Shown one piece after another: positions 1-9,361 of a stretch of DNA of 64,000 nt. How positions within the stretch are numbered: the first letter of the stretch is position 1; each line of letters starts with the position of its first letter. Made by a program: the position numbers and the translations under genes. The DNA lies in the NCBI RefSeq assembly GCF_000011065.1, contig NC_004663.1, forward strand, positions 3,410,001 to 3,474,000. Direction: 5' to 3'. The DNA is from Bacteroides thetaiotaomicron VPI-5482 (GTDB lineage Bacteria; Bacteroidota; Bacteroidia; Bacteroidales; Bacteroidaceae). The notes under the pieces are model-generated. The model searched no databases. It was not told the origin of the DNA and worked only from the letters and a program-made list of their open reading frames with translations.

Positions 1-764
1 AAGGGAACCTGATAATAACGGGCTACGGCAAACGGGCTCTGCCACAAATCCAGATGATAAGCCCATTCGGACGGTGCAGGAAGTTCACGGGAAGAAACAA
101 GGATTTCGAGATTAAGCTGCTGCAACAGACGGGAACCGTCTTTTATCAGCAAGGCACCCTTGTAGGTTCCGGGAGTAGCCGATTGAGGAATCCAGCATTG
201 CACCCAGATAGGTTGAACAGTACGTGCCGGAACAGACATTGATTTCAAGTTCGTATCAATCGGGTCGGCTACCAACAACGAATCGTAATCCACTGCTTGA
301 CGGTGACCGCATGCGCCTCTGCCATCTTTATTCAGTTCATCGGTCATTACATAACGGATGAAACCGGCTTTAAACGCCTCATCCGAAAGGCTATTTCCTT
401 TTTTATCTTTAAAATCGGTAAAGCTGAAGTTCAGATCTTTCACCTCAGTGCCGGTCCAGACAACAGCCTGCGCATTTATACGTTCGCCACGCCAGCCTTT
501 TAAAGTGGTAAGCTGCTGTTTTTTCAGCTGAGGAAGCCGATGCTTCGCATAGCGGGTGTCAATAGTTCCCCAGGAAATCTGAGGGTTGGTAACTGCTGCC
601 CAGTCTTTATCAGAGGGGGAGGAAGGGTCGGGCAGTTCCTGATAAGTTTCTATTGGAAATTTCGGTTGCCCCGTAGGGGTTCCACACTGAGTCACTCCTT
701 GCTGGGCAAAAAGAGGACTCACACCAATAAGACATGTTAAGCAATAAATCGTAAGTCGTTTCAT
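1..764 (-). CDS. DUF4091 / GH123-like glycoside hydrolase, N-terminal part
   Basis: The reading frame is open from an ATG at 764 down to the window edge, about 254 codons, so the C-terminal part lies outside. The first about 20 residues form a signal peptide ending in LFA before QQG, which points to export. A beta-sandwich-like N-terminal region follows. Near residue 240 comes a HLDLWQSPFAVARYY stretch, which I recognise from the start of the DUF4091 domain. That domain occurs in Bacteroides glycosidases, some of them GH123 beta-N-acetylgalactosaminidases. The start lies 55 bases after the priA stop on the same strand, so read-through from priA is possible. I see no clear promoter. Substrate specificity cannot be told from this fragment. 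Confidence 0.75.
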   Translation of the reverse strand, partial: MKRLTIYCLTCLIGVSPLFAQQGVTQCGTPTGQPKFPIETYQELPDPSSPSDKDWAAVTNPQISWGTIDTRYAKHRLPQLKKQQLTTLKGWRGERINAQAVVWTGTEVKDLNFSFTDFKDKKGNSLSDEAFKAGFIRYVMTDELNKDGRGACGHRQAVDYDSLLVADPIDTNLKSMSVPARTVQPIWVQCWIPQSATPGTYKGALLIKDGSRLLQQLNLEILVSSRELPAPSEWAYHLDLWQSPFAVARYYQVP

Positions 765-819
765 GGTTAGTTAATTTATAAAGGTTATTATAAGAAAAAT
801 ATTAGGTCTGTATCGAGTG

Positions 820-3276
820 CTACATGGGGTCTACATCATAATAGACAATCAAGGATTTATAGCGTTCATCCTCCAACATCTCTTTCTGGATACGTTGTAG
901 CAATTCCCGCGCACGTCCCATCGGGGCATTCTGTTCGATCTTCAGCACTATCTTTTTGATGAATAATGTCTGGATACGAGCAACGGGAGGTTTGTCCGGC
1001 CCCAATACCCGGTTTCCGAACACAGTTCTTAGTTTCTCTGCCATGACCGCAGCCATCTGGTCCAGCAATGCTTCATTATGGTTTTTCAGATAGACATACA
1101 CCAACCGATAGTAAGGGGGATAATGAAACATTTGTCGTTCAGCGAGTTGACCGTCTACCATTTCTTCATAGTTATTACCGATAACCTGATGGATAATGGG
1201 GTGATCAATGCTTTTCGTTTGCAGTACCACCCGCCCGCGTTTATTTTTACGCCCGGCTCGTCCTGCTACTTGTGCCATCAGTTGGAAAGCACGTTCGTAA
1301 GAACGGAAATCCGGATAATTGAGCATGGTGTCCGCGTTCAAGATGCCCACTATACTTACGTGGTCAAAGTCCAGACCTTTCGATACCATTTGCGTACCGA
1401 TCAGTATGTCCGTCTTTCCCTGCTCAAAATCGGCGATAATCTTCTCGTAGGCAGCGCGGGTACGGGTAGTGTCTAAATCCATTCGGGCAACAGCCGCTTC
1501 CGGGAAAAGGACTTTGATGTCATCTTCAATCTTTTCCGTACCAAAGCCACGATTGACCAGTTCTGTTCCTTCACAGGCGGGACAGAACTTCGGCAGTTGA
1601 TAGGTATAGCCGCAATAATGGCAGGTCAGTTGGTTGATACCTTTATGATAAGTCAGACTCACATCGCAGTTCTTACATTTCGGTACCCAGCCGCAAGTAC
1701 GGCATTCTATCATCGGTGCAAATCCGCGACGGTTCTGGAAGAGAATGACTTGTTCTTTCTGTTCCAGTGCTTCTTTCATATATTGTATCAGTAACGGCGA
1801 GAACTGTCCGACCATCCGCCTCTTGCGATGCAGTTCTTTGATATCCACCGGAATAATCTCCGGCAGCTGAATTTCTTTATATCGTTCTTTCAGTTGTACA
1901 AATCCATATTTTCCATTCCTTGCGTTCTGCCATGTTTCTATGGAGGGGGTAGCAGTGCCGAGAAGCGTTTTTGCTCCATACATGGCAGCCAGTACAATAG
2001 CCGCATTCCGTGCATGATAGCGAGGAGCAGGGTCCTGTTGCTTATAGGTGTTCTCATGCTCTTCATCTACAATCACCAGGCCCAGATCACGGAAAGGAAG
2101 AAATACGGAAGAACGGACTCCAAGGATGATATCATATCCTTTATCTCCCAGTTGCTTCCGCCATATCTCTACCCTCTCGGCATCCGGAAACTTGGAATGA
2201 TAAATCCCCAAACGAGAACCGAATACCCGTTGCAGGCGCTCTGTGATTTGAGTGGTTAATGCTATTTCAGGCAAGAGATACAATACTTGTTTCCCTTGAC
2301 GAATCGTTTCTTCTATCAGATGAATGTATACTTCTGTCTTTCCACTGGATGTAACTCCATGAAGCAGGCAGACATTTTTTTCCTGAAAGGATTGCACGAT
2401 CTCATCGTGCGCCCGCTGCTGAAACTCGTTCAAGGCATTCAACTCTACGACCTCCTTCATTTCCTGATTCAGCCGGCCGACTTCATGAAAGTAAATCTCA
2501 AATATCTTTTTCTCCACCAAGCCATTCAGAATAGAAGGAGACACCCCTGCACGTTGCAACAGCTCTTTTTTCGAAACTTCTTTCGGTGTTTCTCTTCCAA
2601 GGATTCCCGAACACTCGACATATTTCATCAGCAACGCCAACTGCTTCGGAGCACGGGACAGGATATCAAATAAGATATGAAGCCGCTTTTCATCAGCAGA
2701 ACCGGCTAATCGTACTCTCGCCTCTGTTTTCGGCTTGTAAGTACGGCGCAATTCCTCTTTCACAAAGATGGCTTCTTTATCCAGCAGAGATTTGATGACT
2801 GTGAGGATATTTTTCATGCCACTCTCCTTCTCCAGTTTCGTGACACATTGCTGAGAATCTACTGAAAGCAAATCAAGAATACGCTGCTCTCTTTCCGATA
2901 ATGGTGCATCCGCCTCAAAATCGGGATTATATTCTACAATCGTTTCACTCTCCAACTTCAAACCAGAAGGAAGTGCCGCTTTATAAACGTCTCCTTGTGT
3001 ACAGAGATAGTAATCCGCCAGCCACTCCCAAAACTTAAATTGAGTGGACAATAAAATAGGAGAAGCATCCAGCAATGCAGATATATCCTTCACCTCATAC
3101 TCCGTCGGAGCACAATAATGAACATTACGAACGATAGCTGTATAAAATTTCTTCCGTCCGAAAGGAACTATCACACGGCATCCAATCTCAACCTCTTCCG
3201 CACATTCATCCGGCAGGGAATAGGTAAAGTACTTCGGAAGCGGTAATGGTAATATGACATCTACATACTTTTTCAT
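820..3276 (-). CDS. priA: Primosomal replication restart helicase PriA
   Basis: This is a superfamily 2 DNA helicase that reloads the replisome at stalled forks. The N-terminal 3'-DNA-binding region begins KKYVDVILPLPLP. The helicase core has Walker A (GVTSSGKTE), a DEEH box and a GTQMVSKG motif. Between the two helicase lobes are eight cysteines in four CxxC pairs, the PriA zinc-binding insert. The start was set at 3276, giving 818 residues, because family homology begins there. An upstream in-frame ATG at 3405 would add 43 low-complexity residues. A TACTTTTG -7 box lies only 8 bases before the chosen ATG, so the leader would be very short. Confidence 0.95.
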   Translation of the reverse strand: MKKYVDVILPLPLPKYFTYSLPDECAEEVEIGCRVIVPFGRKKFYTAIVRNVHYCAPTEYEVKDISALLDASPILLSTQFKFWEWLADYYLCTQGDVYKAALPSGLKLESETIVEYNPDFEADAPLSEREQRILDLLSVDSQQCVTKLEKESGMKNILTVIKSLLDKEAIFVKEELRRTYKPKTEARVRLAGSADEKRLHILFDILSRAPKQLALLMKYVECSGILGRETPKEVSKKELLQRAGVSPSILNGLVEKKIFEIYFHEVGRLNQEMKEVVELNALNEFQQRAHDEIVQSFQEKNVCLLHGVTSSGKTEVYIHLIEETIRQGKQVLYLLPEIALTTQITERLQRVFGSRLGIYHSKFPDAERVEIWRKQLGDKGYDIILGVRSSVFLPFRDLGLVIVDEEHENTYKQQDPAPRYHARNAAIVLAAMYGAKTLLGTATPSIETWQNARNGKYGFVQLKERYKEIQLPEIIPVDIKELHRKRRMVGQFSPLLIQYMKEALEQKEQVILFQNRRGFAPMIECRTCGWVPKCKNCDVSLTYHKGINQLTCHYCGYTYQLPKFCPACEGTELVNRGFGTEKIEDDIKVLFPEAAVARMDLDTTRTRAAYEKIIADFEQGKTDILIGTQMVSKGLDFDHVSIVGILNADTMLNYPDFRSYERAFQLMAQVAGRAGRKNKRGRVVLQTKSIDHPIIHQVIGNNYEEMVDGQLAERQMFHYPPYYRLVYVYLKNHNEALLDQMAAVMAEKLRTVFGNRVLGPDKPPVARIQTLFIKKIVLKIEQNAPMGRARELLQRIQKEMLEDERYKSLIVYYDVDPM

Positions 3277-3284
3277 TGCAAGCA

Positions 3285-3292
3285 CAAAAGTA
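3285..3292 (-). promoter_or_regulatory. Putative -7 box of priA
   Basis: TACTTTTG on the minus strand matches the Bacteroides -7 consensus TAnnTTTG. No TTG is seen at the usual upstream spacing. It sits inside the longer reading frame of priA, which argues against the longer start. Confidence 0.4.
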
Positions 3293-3416
3293 CAATAAAA
3301 AAATGGGGATTTAAAAGAGGAAGAGGGAACACTGATAAGAAAAATAGTCTGCACACCGGAATCTGATAAAATAGATTCAGGTTTACAGACCAGTACCTTA
3401 AACAAAATACCTTGAA

Positions 3417-3453
3417 TAAAAAAAGAGCCTCCTTTATCGGAAGCTCTTTCTTT
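3417..3453 (-). terminator. Rho-independent terminator of the PorT-like gene
   Basis: An 11-bp stem (AAAGAGC-TCC with GGA-GCTCTTT, one mismatch) with a 6-base loop is followed on the minus strand by seven T. It lies just after the stop at 3478. Confidence 0.8.
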
Positions 3454-3477
3454 GTATGATTGAATGTAACGGATGGC

Positions 3478-4068
3478 TTAGAAAATATAAGCAACGGATA
3501 CTTGCCAAGTCTTGGTTTTGTATGAGCCTTCAATGTCTTCAAAGCTGGCAGTCTTGCCCAACGGAATATTATAATTAGCTCCTACTTGCAGATGATTCAG
3601 CAACTTCACACCTGCACCGACATTGATACCGACTTCAGCTTTCTTTTTATCGGTTTTTACTCCGTCTATTGTCTTATTACCGGCAAAATCAAAGTAAAAA
3701 TCAGGACCGGCAGCCACATAAAGACCTACCAGACTTCCCAGACCGATGTTATATTTCAAATTGACCGGAATATCCAAGCCATTCTGCTTGACAGTAACTT
3801 CTTCACCTCCATCAGAGATTTTTATACCTCTTTGAGCAAAAAGCAAAGACGCATCGACTCCTAATCCCACAACCGGAATATTGAATTCCGCCATCGGACC
3901 GATAAAGAAACCTGTAAAATTATCCTTTTTAAAGTTTTCTTTCACATCAGAAAAGCTTGCTTTAGACAAGTTTAAACCACCCTTTACACCAAAATGTAAT
4001 TGTGCCTGGGCAGGCATCGCCATACCGATACATACGGCAATCATTAAAGCACCAAAAATCTTTTTCAT
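3478..4068 (-). CDS. Outer-membrane beta-barrel protein, PorT-like family
   Basis: This is a 196-residue protein with a clear signal peptide (MKKIFGALMIAVCIGMAMPAQA, cleaved before QLHFG). The rest is alternating short hydrophobic strands ending in an aromatic residue (WQVSVAYIF), typical of small 8-10-strand outer-membrane barrels (outer membrane protein beta-barrel domain, PorT family). GVKGGLNLSK near the mature N-terminus is a common opening for this family. No specific function can be assigned. It has its own promoter (4094-4126) and terminator (3417-3453), so it is probably monocistronic. Confidence 0.85.
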   Translation of the reverse strand: MKKIFGALMIAVCIGMAMPAQAQLHFGVKGGLNLSKASFSDVKENFKKDNFTGFFIGPMAEFNIPVVGLGVDASLLFAQRGIKISDGGEEVTVKQNGLDIPVNLKYNIGLGSLVGLYVAAGPDFYFDFAGNKTIDGVKTDKKKAEVGINVGAGVKLLNHLQVGANYNIPLGKTASFEDIEGSYKTKTWQVSVAYIF

Positions 4069-4093
4069 AAATCTACGTGTTTATAATTCGGGA

Positions 4094-4126
4094 CAAAGAT
4101 ATATATTTATAATAAATAAACACAAA
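4094..4126 (-). promoter_or_regulatory. Promoter of the PorT-like gene
   Basis: On the minus strand TTTG, 21 bases, then TATCTTTG matches the Bacteroides housekeeping promoter (-33 TTTG, -7 TAnnTTTG). The -7 box is 25 bases before the ATG. Confidence 0.75.
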
Positions 4127-5107
4127 TTATTGCTCTTTGTTCGAAATCAACTCCCGATTTGCCAGCAAGGCCTCCTTAGTTCCCGCTGCCATCGAAAGAA
4201 TACCGTCATTACACGTAACCATACCGCTCTCCTTGCGTCGTGTCAGCCAATCGGTAACAAAGTCCGAAGCATATCCTCCCGTACTGAACTCACCGTCCAG
4301 CGCTATTATCTTTTTATAAGCAGACAGGTAATCTTCTTCCGTCGTATCGGGATAAACGTTGGTGTAAAGCCACAACTGGATGTCGTAAAGCAGATAAGAA
4401 CGTTCGTCGGCATGAAGCGCAAAGAATCCTTTATCGGTTACTATCTCTTCCGATATCTTCCGAATCCATCGCTCCGTATCCACGGGATGATCACACTTTG
4501 CGCACAAATCGGACAAGAGCGGTGAGAAAGCTGCGTTCCGAACTTTTTCCAGCTCCATTCTTTCATCTTCTTCCGACGTATCAAAGACTTCTTCGTTGAC
4601 AAGTCCCCGAATAAATTCTTCAAAGTTATCGGCAAGGAAAGTAACATAATAATCATCTTCCTGATCGACATGAACGACTTTCGGTTCGCCCTGTGGACCA
4701 CACTCCCGATAATCAAGGAAAATCATATCATGTCCCACAGAAGGACAGTCGCAGATAGCCACTCCAATGTCCGGATACCCCCATTCTTCAATCATGAAAC
4801 GGCTGCCGAGCTGTCCGCAAAGAGAATAAATCTTATCCTTATCGACTCCCATAATGCCAGTGATAGCCACATGGTCGTCCGCCCAACTGGTAGGTTCGTC
4901 GCAAGGAAAACAAACATTGAAAGGTATTCCACCGTTATGCTGCTTCATCAGCCAAATATAAGATTCGGGGAGTTTGTATCCCAGTTCACGTTCTGTTTCT
5001 TCTATCATCTCTTCTGTAGGAGGTGCGCCAATATATTCATTCATAGCATATTCATCATCATCCCAGAAGTCTATAAAGTCAAAATTCTCAAAAGGTTTGT
5101 TTTTCAT
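4127..5107 (-). CDS. SMI1/KNR4 (SUKH) family protein
   Basis: This is a 326-residue acidic cytoplasmic protein without signal peptide. Residues about 25-165 carry the SMI1/KNR4 pattern: an E-x-ELGYKLPESYIWLMKQHNGG opening, then GSRFMIEEWGYPDIGVAICDCPSVGHDMIFLDYRECG, then a VTFLADNFEEFI close. SUKH proteins are often immunity proteins of contact-dependent toxins, but many are housekeeping proteins of unknown role. No toxin gene lies next to it. The C-terminal about 150 residues are helical and not recognised. It stands alone, with 58 bases to the PorT-like gene downstream and 227 bases to aspA upstream. Confidence 0.8.
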   Translation of the reverse strand: MKNKPFENFDFIDFWDDDEYAMNEYIGAPPTEEMIEETERELGYKLPESYIWLMKQHNGGIPFNVCFPCDEPTSWADDHVAITGIMGVDKDKIYSLCGQLGSRFMIEEWGYPDIGVAICDCPSVGHDMIFLDYRECGPQGEPKVVHVDQEDDYYVTFLADNFEEFIRGLVNEEVFDTSEEDERMELEKVRNAAFSPLLSDLCAKCDHPVDTERWIRKISEEIVTDKGFFALHADERSYLLYDIQLWLYTNVYPDTTEEDYLSAYKKIIALDGEFSTGGYASDFVTDWLTRRKESGMVTCNDGILSMAAGTKEALLANRELISNKEQ

Positions 5108-5286
5108 AATCGCTGTTTTTAATTTGTATTCTTTTAGTTTTGCTTTGTATGTACACTACTTTTTACGAATATACTAAAAAACAGACATTATCAATTTATT
5201 TCCTTTATTTATTTCGTTTTTTTTACGAGTAAATGAAAAAGAATCCAAGATTAAATACATAAAATACACTAATGATACAAAACACA

Positions 5287-5316
5287 GAGACCAGCCTATA
5301 TCAACAGGCTGGCCTC
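5287..5316 (-). terminator. Terminator hairpin of aspA
   Basis: An 11-bp stem (GAGACCAGCCT with AGGCTGGCCTC, one mismatch) lies 20 bases after the aspA stop. It is followed on the minus strand by TGTGTTTTG, a moderate T-rich tail. Confidence 0.65.
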
Positions 5317-5334
5317 TCATTTTACCCCTATGAA

Positions 5335-6768
5335 TCAATGATTCGGATGAATATCCAGTTTCACCGGTTTAATCATATTTTCCGGTTTCAAGATCGTATC
5401 CAGGTCTTCTTTGGAAAGAATGTTATGTTCCAGCACCAGCTCATACACTCCTTTACCCGTTTCCAGAGCCTCCTTCGCTATCTTTGTAGAATGTTTATAG
5501 CCAATTACGGGATTCAGTGCGGTCACTACTCCGATACTGTTGTGTACATCCCGACGGCATTTTTCTTCATTGGCTGTGATACCATCAATACATAAGGTAC
5601 GCAATGTATCAAAACCGTTCATCAACAAATCCGCAGATTCAAAACAGCATTGTGCCATGACAGGTTCCATCGCATTCAGTTCCATCTGCGCAGCCTCTCC
5701 ACTCATAGCCACACAAAGGTCGTTTCCTATCACTTTATAAGAGACCTGATTCATGACTTCCGGAATGACAGGATTCACCTTTCCCGGCATAATGGAAGAG
5801 CCCGGCTGCATGGCAGGCAGATTGATTTCTCCCAGTCCGCAACGAGGACCGGAAGCCAATAGCCTCAGATCATTACAAATCTTGTTCATCTTGACAGCTA
5901 CACGCCGCATGGCCGAAGAATATCCTACCATGCAGGAAGTATCCGAAGTAGCGCCTATCAGGTCATCTGCCAGTTTGATATCCAGTCCTGTAATCTTGCG
6001 CAGGGCAGCAATGCACTTTTCCGCATATTCCGGTTCGGCGGTAATTCCGGTTCCGATGGCTGTCGCACCCATGTTGACCGTCAGAAAATCCTGTGCGGCA
6101 AAATCGAGATTCTTCAGTTCATGTTCCAAAATACTTGCGAATCCATTAAAGGTTTGTCCTAGTGTCATCGGTACGGCATCTTCCAGTTGGGTACGTCCCA
6201 TCTTGATGATGTGTGCAAACTCCGCTCCTTTCTTTCGGAAAGCCTCGATCAGTGTTGCAAAGTGTTTCACCAATTTAAGATGGGTATAATACAGACCAAT
6301 GTGAATGGCTGTAGGATACGCATCATTGGTAGATTGCGAACGATTGACGTGATCGTTAGGCGAGCAGTAGTGATACTCTCCGCGTGCATGTCCCATCAGT
6401 TCCAGTGCACGGTTGGCAATCACTTCATTGGCATTCATATTGGTGGTGGTTCCGGCTCCACCCTGTATCATATCTACAGGGAATTGGTCATGATGTTTTC
6501 CTTCCAGTATTTCTTTACAAGCCTTCAGTATGGCATCCGTCTGTTCCTCAGTCAATAAATCCAGTTCACGGTTGGCAACGGCAGCTCCCATTTTAGTGAT
6601 GGCCAATGCCTGAATAAACAGGGGATACTCATTCAAATGAAACTTGCTGATGCGAAAGTTTTCAATACCACGGAGTGTCTGTACTCCATACAATGCACTT
6701 TCCGGCACTTCACGACTACCTATCAAGTCGCTCTCTGTACGAGTTTTTTTTGATAATTTCTGTTCCAT
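5335..6768 (-). CDS. aspA: Aspartate ammonia-lyase
   Basis: Aspartase deaminates L-aspartate to fumarate and ammonia. This 477-residue protein has the fumarase/aspartase signature GSSIMPGKVNP, the SSNDxxx-type region here written SQSTNDAYPT, and the N-terminal TESDLIGSREVP(E)SALYGVQT typical of aspartases rather than fumarases. I took the ATG at 6768 (MEQKLSKK), not the one 9 codons upstream, because family similarity starts just after it. It is divergent from the C4-dicarboxylate transporter at 6948. Together with asparaginase at 8288 this makes a route from asparagine to aspartate to fumarate. In Bacteroides fumarate feeds anaerobic fumarate respiration to succinate. Confidence 0.95.
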   Translation of the reverse strand: MEQKLSKKTRTESDLIGSREVPESALYGVQTLRGIENFRISKFHLNEYPLFIQALAITKMGAAVANRELDLLTEEQTDAILKACKEILEGKHHDQFPVDMIQGGAGTTTNMNANEVIANRALELMGHARGEYHYCSPNDHVNRSQSTNDAYPTAIHIGLYYTHLKLVKHFATLIEAFRKKGAEFAHIIKMGRTQLEDAVPMTLGQTFNGFASILEHELKNLDFAAQDFLTVNMGATAIGTGITAEPEYAEKCIAALRKITGLDIKLADDLIGATSDTSCMVGYSSAMRRVAVKMNKICNDLRLLASGPRCGLGEINLPAMQPGSSIMPGKVNPVIPEVMNQVSYKVIGNDLCVAMSGEAAQMELNAMEPVMAQCCFESADLLMNGFDTLRTLCIDGITANEEKCRRDVHNSIGVVTALNPVIGYKHSTKIAKEALETGKGVYELVLEHNILSKEDLDTILKPENMIKPVKLDIHPNH

Positions 6769-6914
6769 ATCGGTTGTTTTATAACAATAACACATTCGTT
6801 AGTTGATATAATAACCAGTCAGAGATGTTATTGTTTTAATAAATATGCAAAAACTATTCAATAACTTTTTTGTTGTTTATCTTAGAAACAGAGAAAAAAC
6901 GAAGATAAATCCTT

Positions 6915-6922
6915 TATCTTTG
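6915..6922 (+). promoter_or_regulatory. Putative -7 box of the dcu-asparaginase-porin operon
   Basis: TATCTTTG matches TAnnTTTG and lies 25 bases before the transporter ATG. The upstream -33 position has no good TTG. Confidence 0.55.
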
Positions 6923-6947
6923 TTAGGAACTTATAAAACAACAACCA

Positions 6948-8258
6948 ATGATATTACAATTAGCATTTGTTCTGACAGCCATTATTATTGGCGCACGTTT
7001 GGGAGGCATCGGACTCGGTGTCATGGGAGGAGTAGGATTGGGAATACTCACGTTTGTTTTTGGTTTACAACCCACCGCACCACCTATCGACGTTATGTTG
7101 ATGATTGCCGCCGTTATTTCCGCTGCCTCCTGTATGCAAGCAGCCGGCGGACTGGACTATATGGTGAAACTGGCAGAACATTTGCTACGCAAAAATCCTT
7201 CGCACGTCACGTTGCTCAGCCCATTGGTGACTTATCTGTTCACCTTTATTGCCGGAACCGGGCATGTAGCTTATTCCGTATTGCCCGTGATTGCTGAGGT
7301 AGCTACCGAAACAAAGATTCGTCCGGAACGTCCGCTGGGTATTGCTGTGATTGCTTCGCAACAGGCTATTACAGCCAGTCCCATCTCTGCTGCAACGGTA
7401 GCTTTGCTCGGGTTACTGGCAGGTTTCGACATTACATTATTCGATATTCTTAAAATTACGATTCCCGCCACTATCATCGGAGTATTGGTCGGCGCTTTAT
7501 TCTCCATGAAAGTCGGCAAGGAACTGATAGAGGATCCCGAATATCAGAAACGCTTGAAAGAAGGTCTTTTCAATGACAAGAAGATAGAGATTAAAGATGT
7601 CAAGAACAAACGTTCCGCCATGCTTTCCGTACTCATCTTTATATTGGCAACTGCTTTTATCGTCCTTTTCGGATCTTTTGAAGGTATGCGTCCCAGTTTC
7701 CTCATCGATGGAGAAATCGTCACGCTCGGTATGTCCTCCATTATCGAGATCGTAATGTTGTCGGCAGCCGCTATCATCCTTATAGTAACCAAGACGGATG
7801 GAATCAAAGCAACGCAGGGTTCTGTATTCCCTGCCGGGATGCAGGCTGTTATCGCCATCTTCGGTATTGCGTGGATGGGTGATACTTTCCTTCAGGGCAA
7901 TATGGCACAGCTCACTCTTTCCATCGAAGGAATCGTGCGGCAGATGCCATGGCTGTTCGGTATTGCGCTGTTCGTCATGTCTATCCTGTTGTATAGCCAG
8001 GCGGCCACGGTGCGGGCATTGATGCCGCTGGGCATCGCGTTAGGTATTTCTCCGTATATGCTGATTGCCTTATTCCCCGCAGTGAACGGATATTTCTTTA
8101 TCCCGAATTACCCGACTGTCGTAGCCGCCATTAATTTCGACCGCACCGGGACAACAAAAATCGGTAAATATGTGTTGAATCATTCGTTTATGATGCCCGG
8201 ACTGGTATCTACCGTAGTCGCTATTGTTTTAGGACTGCTCTTTATTCAAATATTCTAA
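6948..8258 (+). CDS. dcuB: Anaerobic C4-dicarboxylate transporter, Dcu family
   Basis: This is a 436-residue inner-membrane protein with about 10-12 hydrophobic segments. The opening (ARLGGIGLGVMGGVGLGIL) and the GTGHVAYSVLPVIAEVA region are characteristic of DcuA/DcuB exchangers, which swap fumarate, aspartate or malate for succinate under anaerobic conditions. The symbol is by family; DcuA and DcuB are not reliably told apart here. It starts an operon with asparaginase 29 bases downstream and is divergent from aspA, consistent with aspartate uptake and succinate export. Confidence 0.92.
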   Translation: MILQLAFVLTAIIIGARLGGIGLGVMGGVGLGILTFVFGLQPTAPPIDVMLMIAAVISAASCMQAAGGLDYMVKLAEHLLRKNPSHVTLLSPLVTYLFTFIAGTGHVAYSVLPVIAEVATETKIRPERPLGIAVIASQQAITASPISAATVALLGLLAGFDITLFDILKITIPATIIGVLVGALFSMKVGKELIEDPEYQKRLKEGLFNDKKIEIKDVKNKRSAMLSVLIFILATAFIVLFGSFEGMRPSFLIDGEIVTLGMSSIIEIVMLSAAAIILIVTKTDGIKATQGSVFPAGMQAVIAIFGIAWMGDTFLQGNMAQLTLSIEGIVRQMPWLFGIALFVMSILLYSQAATVRALMPLGIALGISPYMLIALFPAVNGYFFIPNYPTVVAAINFDRTGTTKIGKYVLNHSFMMPGLVSTVVAIVLGLLFIQIF

Positions 8259-8287
8259 TATATTATTAACCTAAACTCATTTCAGTT

Positions 8288-9346
8288 ATGAAACAAATTA
8301 AGAAATTAGGCCTGGTAGTAGTAACACTACTATTATCCGCAACAATGGCATTTGCCGCAAAACCGAATATCCACATCCTTGCTACCGGAGGAACCATTGC
8401 CGGAACAGGAAGCTCGGCTACGGGCACCAGCTATACGGCAGGACAAGTTGCTATCGGTGCATTGCTGGATGCAGTCCCCGAAATCAAAGATATCGCCAAT
8501 GTAACCGGCGAACAGATTGTGAGAATCGGTTCACAGGACATGAATGACGAAGTCTGGCTGACACTTGCCAAGAAAATCAACGAGTTATTGAAACGACCGG
8601 ATATCGACGGAATCGTGATCACTCATGGAACGGATACGATGGAAGAAACTGCTTACTTTCTGAATCTGACTGTCAAAAGTGACAAGCCTGTTGTATTGGT
8701 AGGTGCCATGCGCCCCTCTACAGCATTAAGTGCCGACGGTCCGCTGAATCTTTATAATGCAGTAGTTACCGCTGCAGCTAAAGAATCAAAAGACAAAGGT
8801 GTACTGGTTGCCATGAACGGTCTGATTCTAGGTGCAGAAAGCGTAGTTAAAATGAACACGGTCGATGTACAGACTTTCCAGGCTCCCAACTCCGGCGCAT
8901 TGGGATATGTACTGAACGGTAAAGTATGTTATAATCAGATCACACTGAAGAAACATACCACCCAATCCGTATTTGATGTCACCAAACTGACTTCATTGCC
9001 CAAAGTCGGCATCGTATACAGCTATTCCAATATTGAAGCCGATATGATGACTCCGTTGCTCAACAACGGATATAAAGGAATCATTCATGCAGGAGTCGGA
9101 AACGGTAATATCCATAAAAACATATTTCCGTCATTGATAGACGCCCGCAGAAAAGGCATTGTAGTCGTTCGTTCTTCCCGCGTACCGACTGGTCCTACCA
9201 CTCTTGATGCGGAAGTGGATGACGCCAAGTATCAGTTTGTAGCCTCTCAAGAATTGAATCCACAAAAGTCACGTGTACTATTGATGCTTGCGCTGACCAA
9301 AACCACGGACTGGAAACAAATTCAGGAATACTTTAACGAATACTAA
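8288..9346 (+). CDS. ansB: Periplasmic type II L-asparaginase
   Basis: It hydrolyses L-asparagine to aspartate and ammonia. It has a signal peptide ending in AFA before AKPNIH, so it is exported, as type II asparaginases are. Both active-site signatures are present: ILATGGTIAGTG near residue 31-42, with the nucleophilic threonine, and HGTDTMEETAYFL near residue 115, with the second Thr/Asp pair. Length 352 is usual. It is second in the dcu operon with a porin gene 15 bases downstream, so the product aspartate can be taken up by the Dcu transporter. Confidence 0.95.
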   Translation: MKQIKKLGLVVVTLLLSATMAFAAKPNIHILATGGTIAGTGSSATGTSYTAGQVAIGALLDAVPEIKDIANVTGEQIVRIGSQDMNDEVWLTLAKKINELLKRPDIDGIVITHGTDTMEETAYFLNLTVKSDKPVVLVGAMRPSTALSADGPLNLYNAVVTAAAKESKDKGVLVAMNGLILGAESVVKMNTVDVQTFQAPNSGALGYVLNGKVCYNQITLKKHTTQSVFDVTKLTSLPKVGIVYSYSNIEADMMTPLLNNGYKGIIHAGVGNGNIHKNIFPSLIDARRKGIVVVRSSRVPTGPTTLDAEVDDAKYQFVASQELNPQKSRVLLMLALTKTTDWKQIQEYFNEY

Positions 9347-9361
9347 AAACCGGACCTACTT

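Noticed and set aside
1078..2795. Several plus-strand open frames opposite priA
   Set aside because: They are antisense shadows of a strongly conserved gene, with no signal, motif or promoter of their own.
3276..3405. Longer priA start at 3405
   Set aside because: The extra 43 residues do not fit the family and the promoter -7 box lies inside them.
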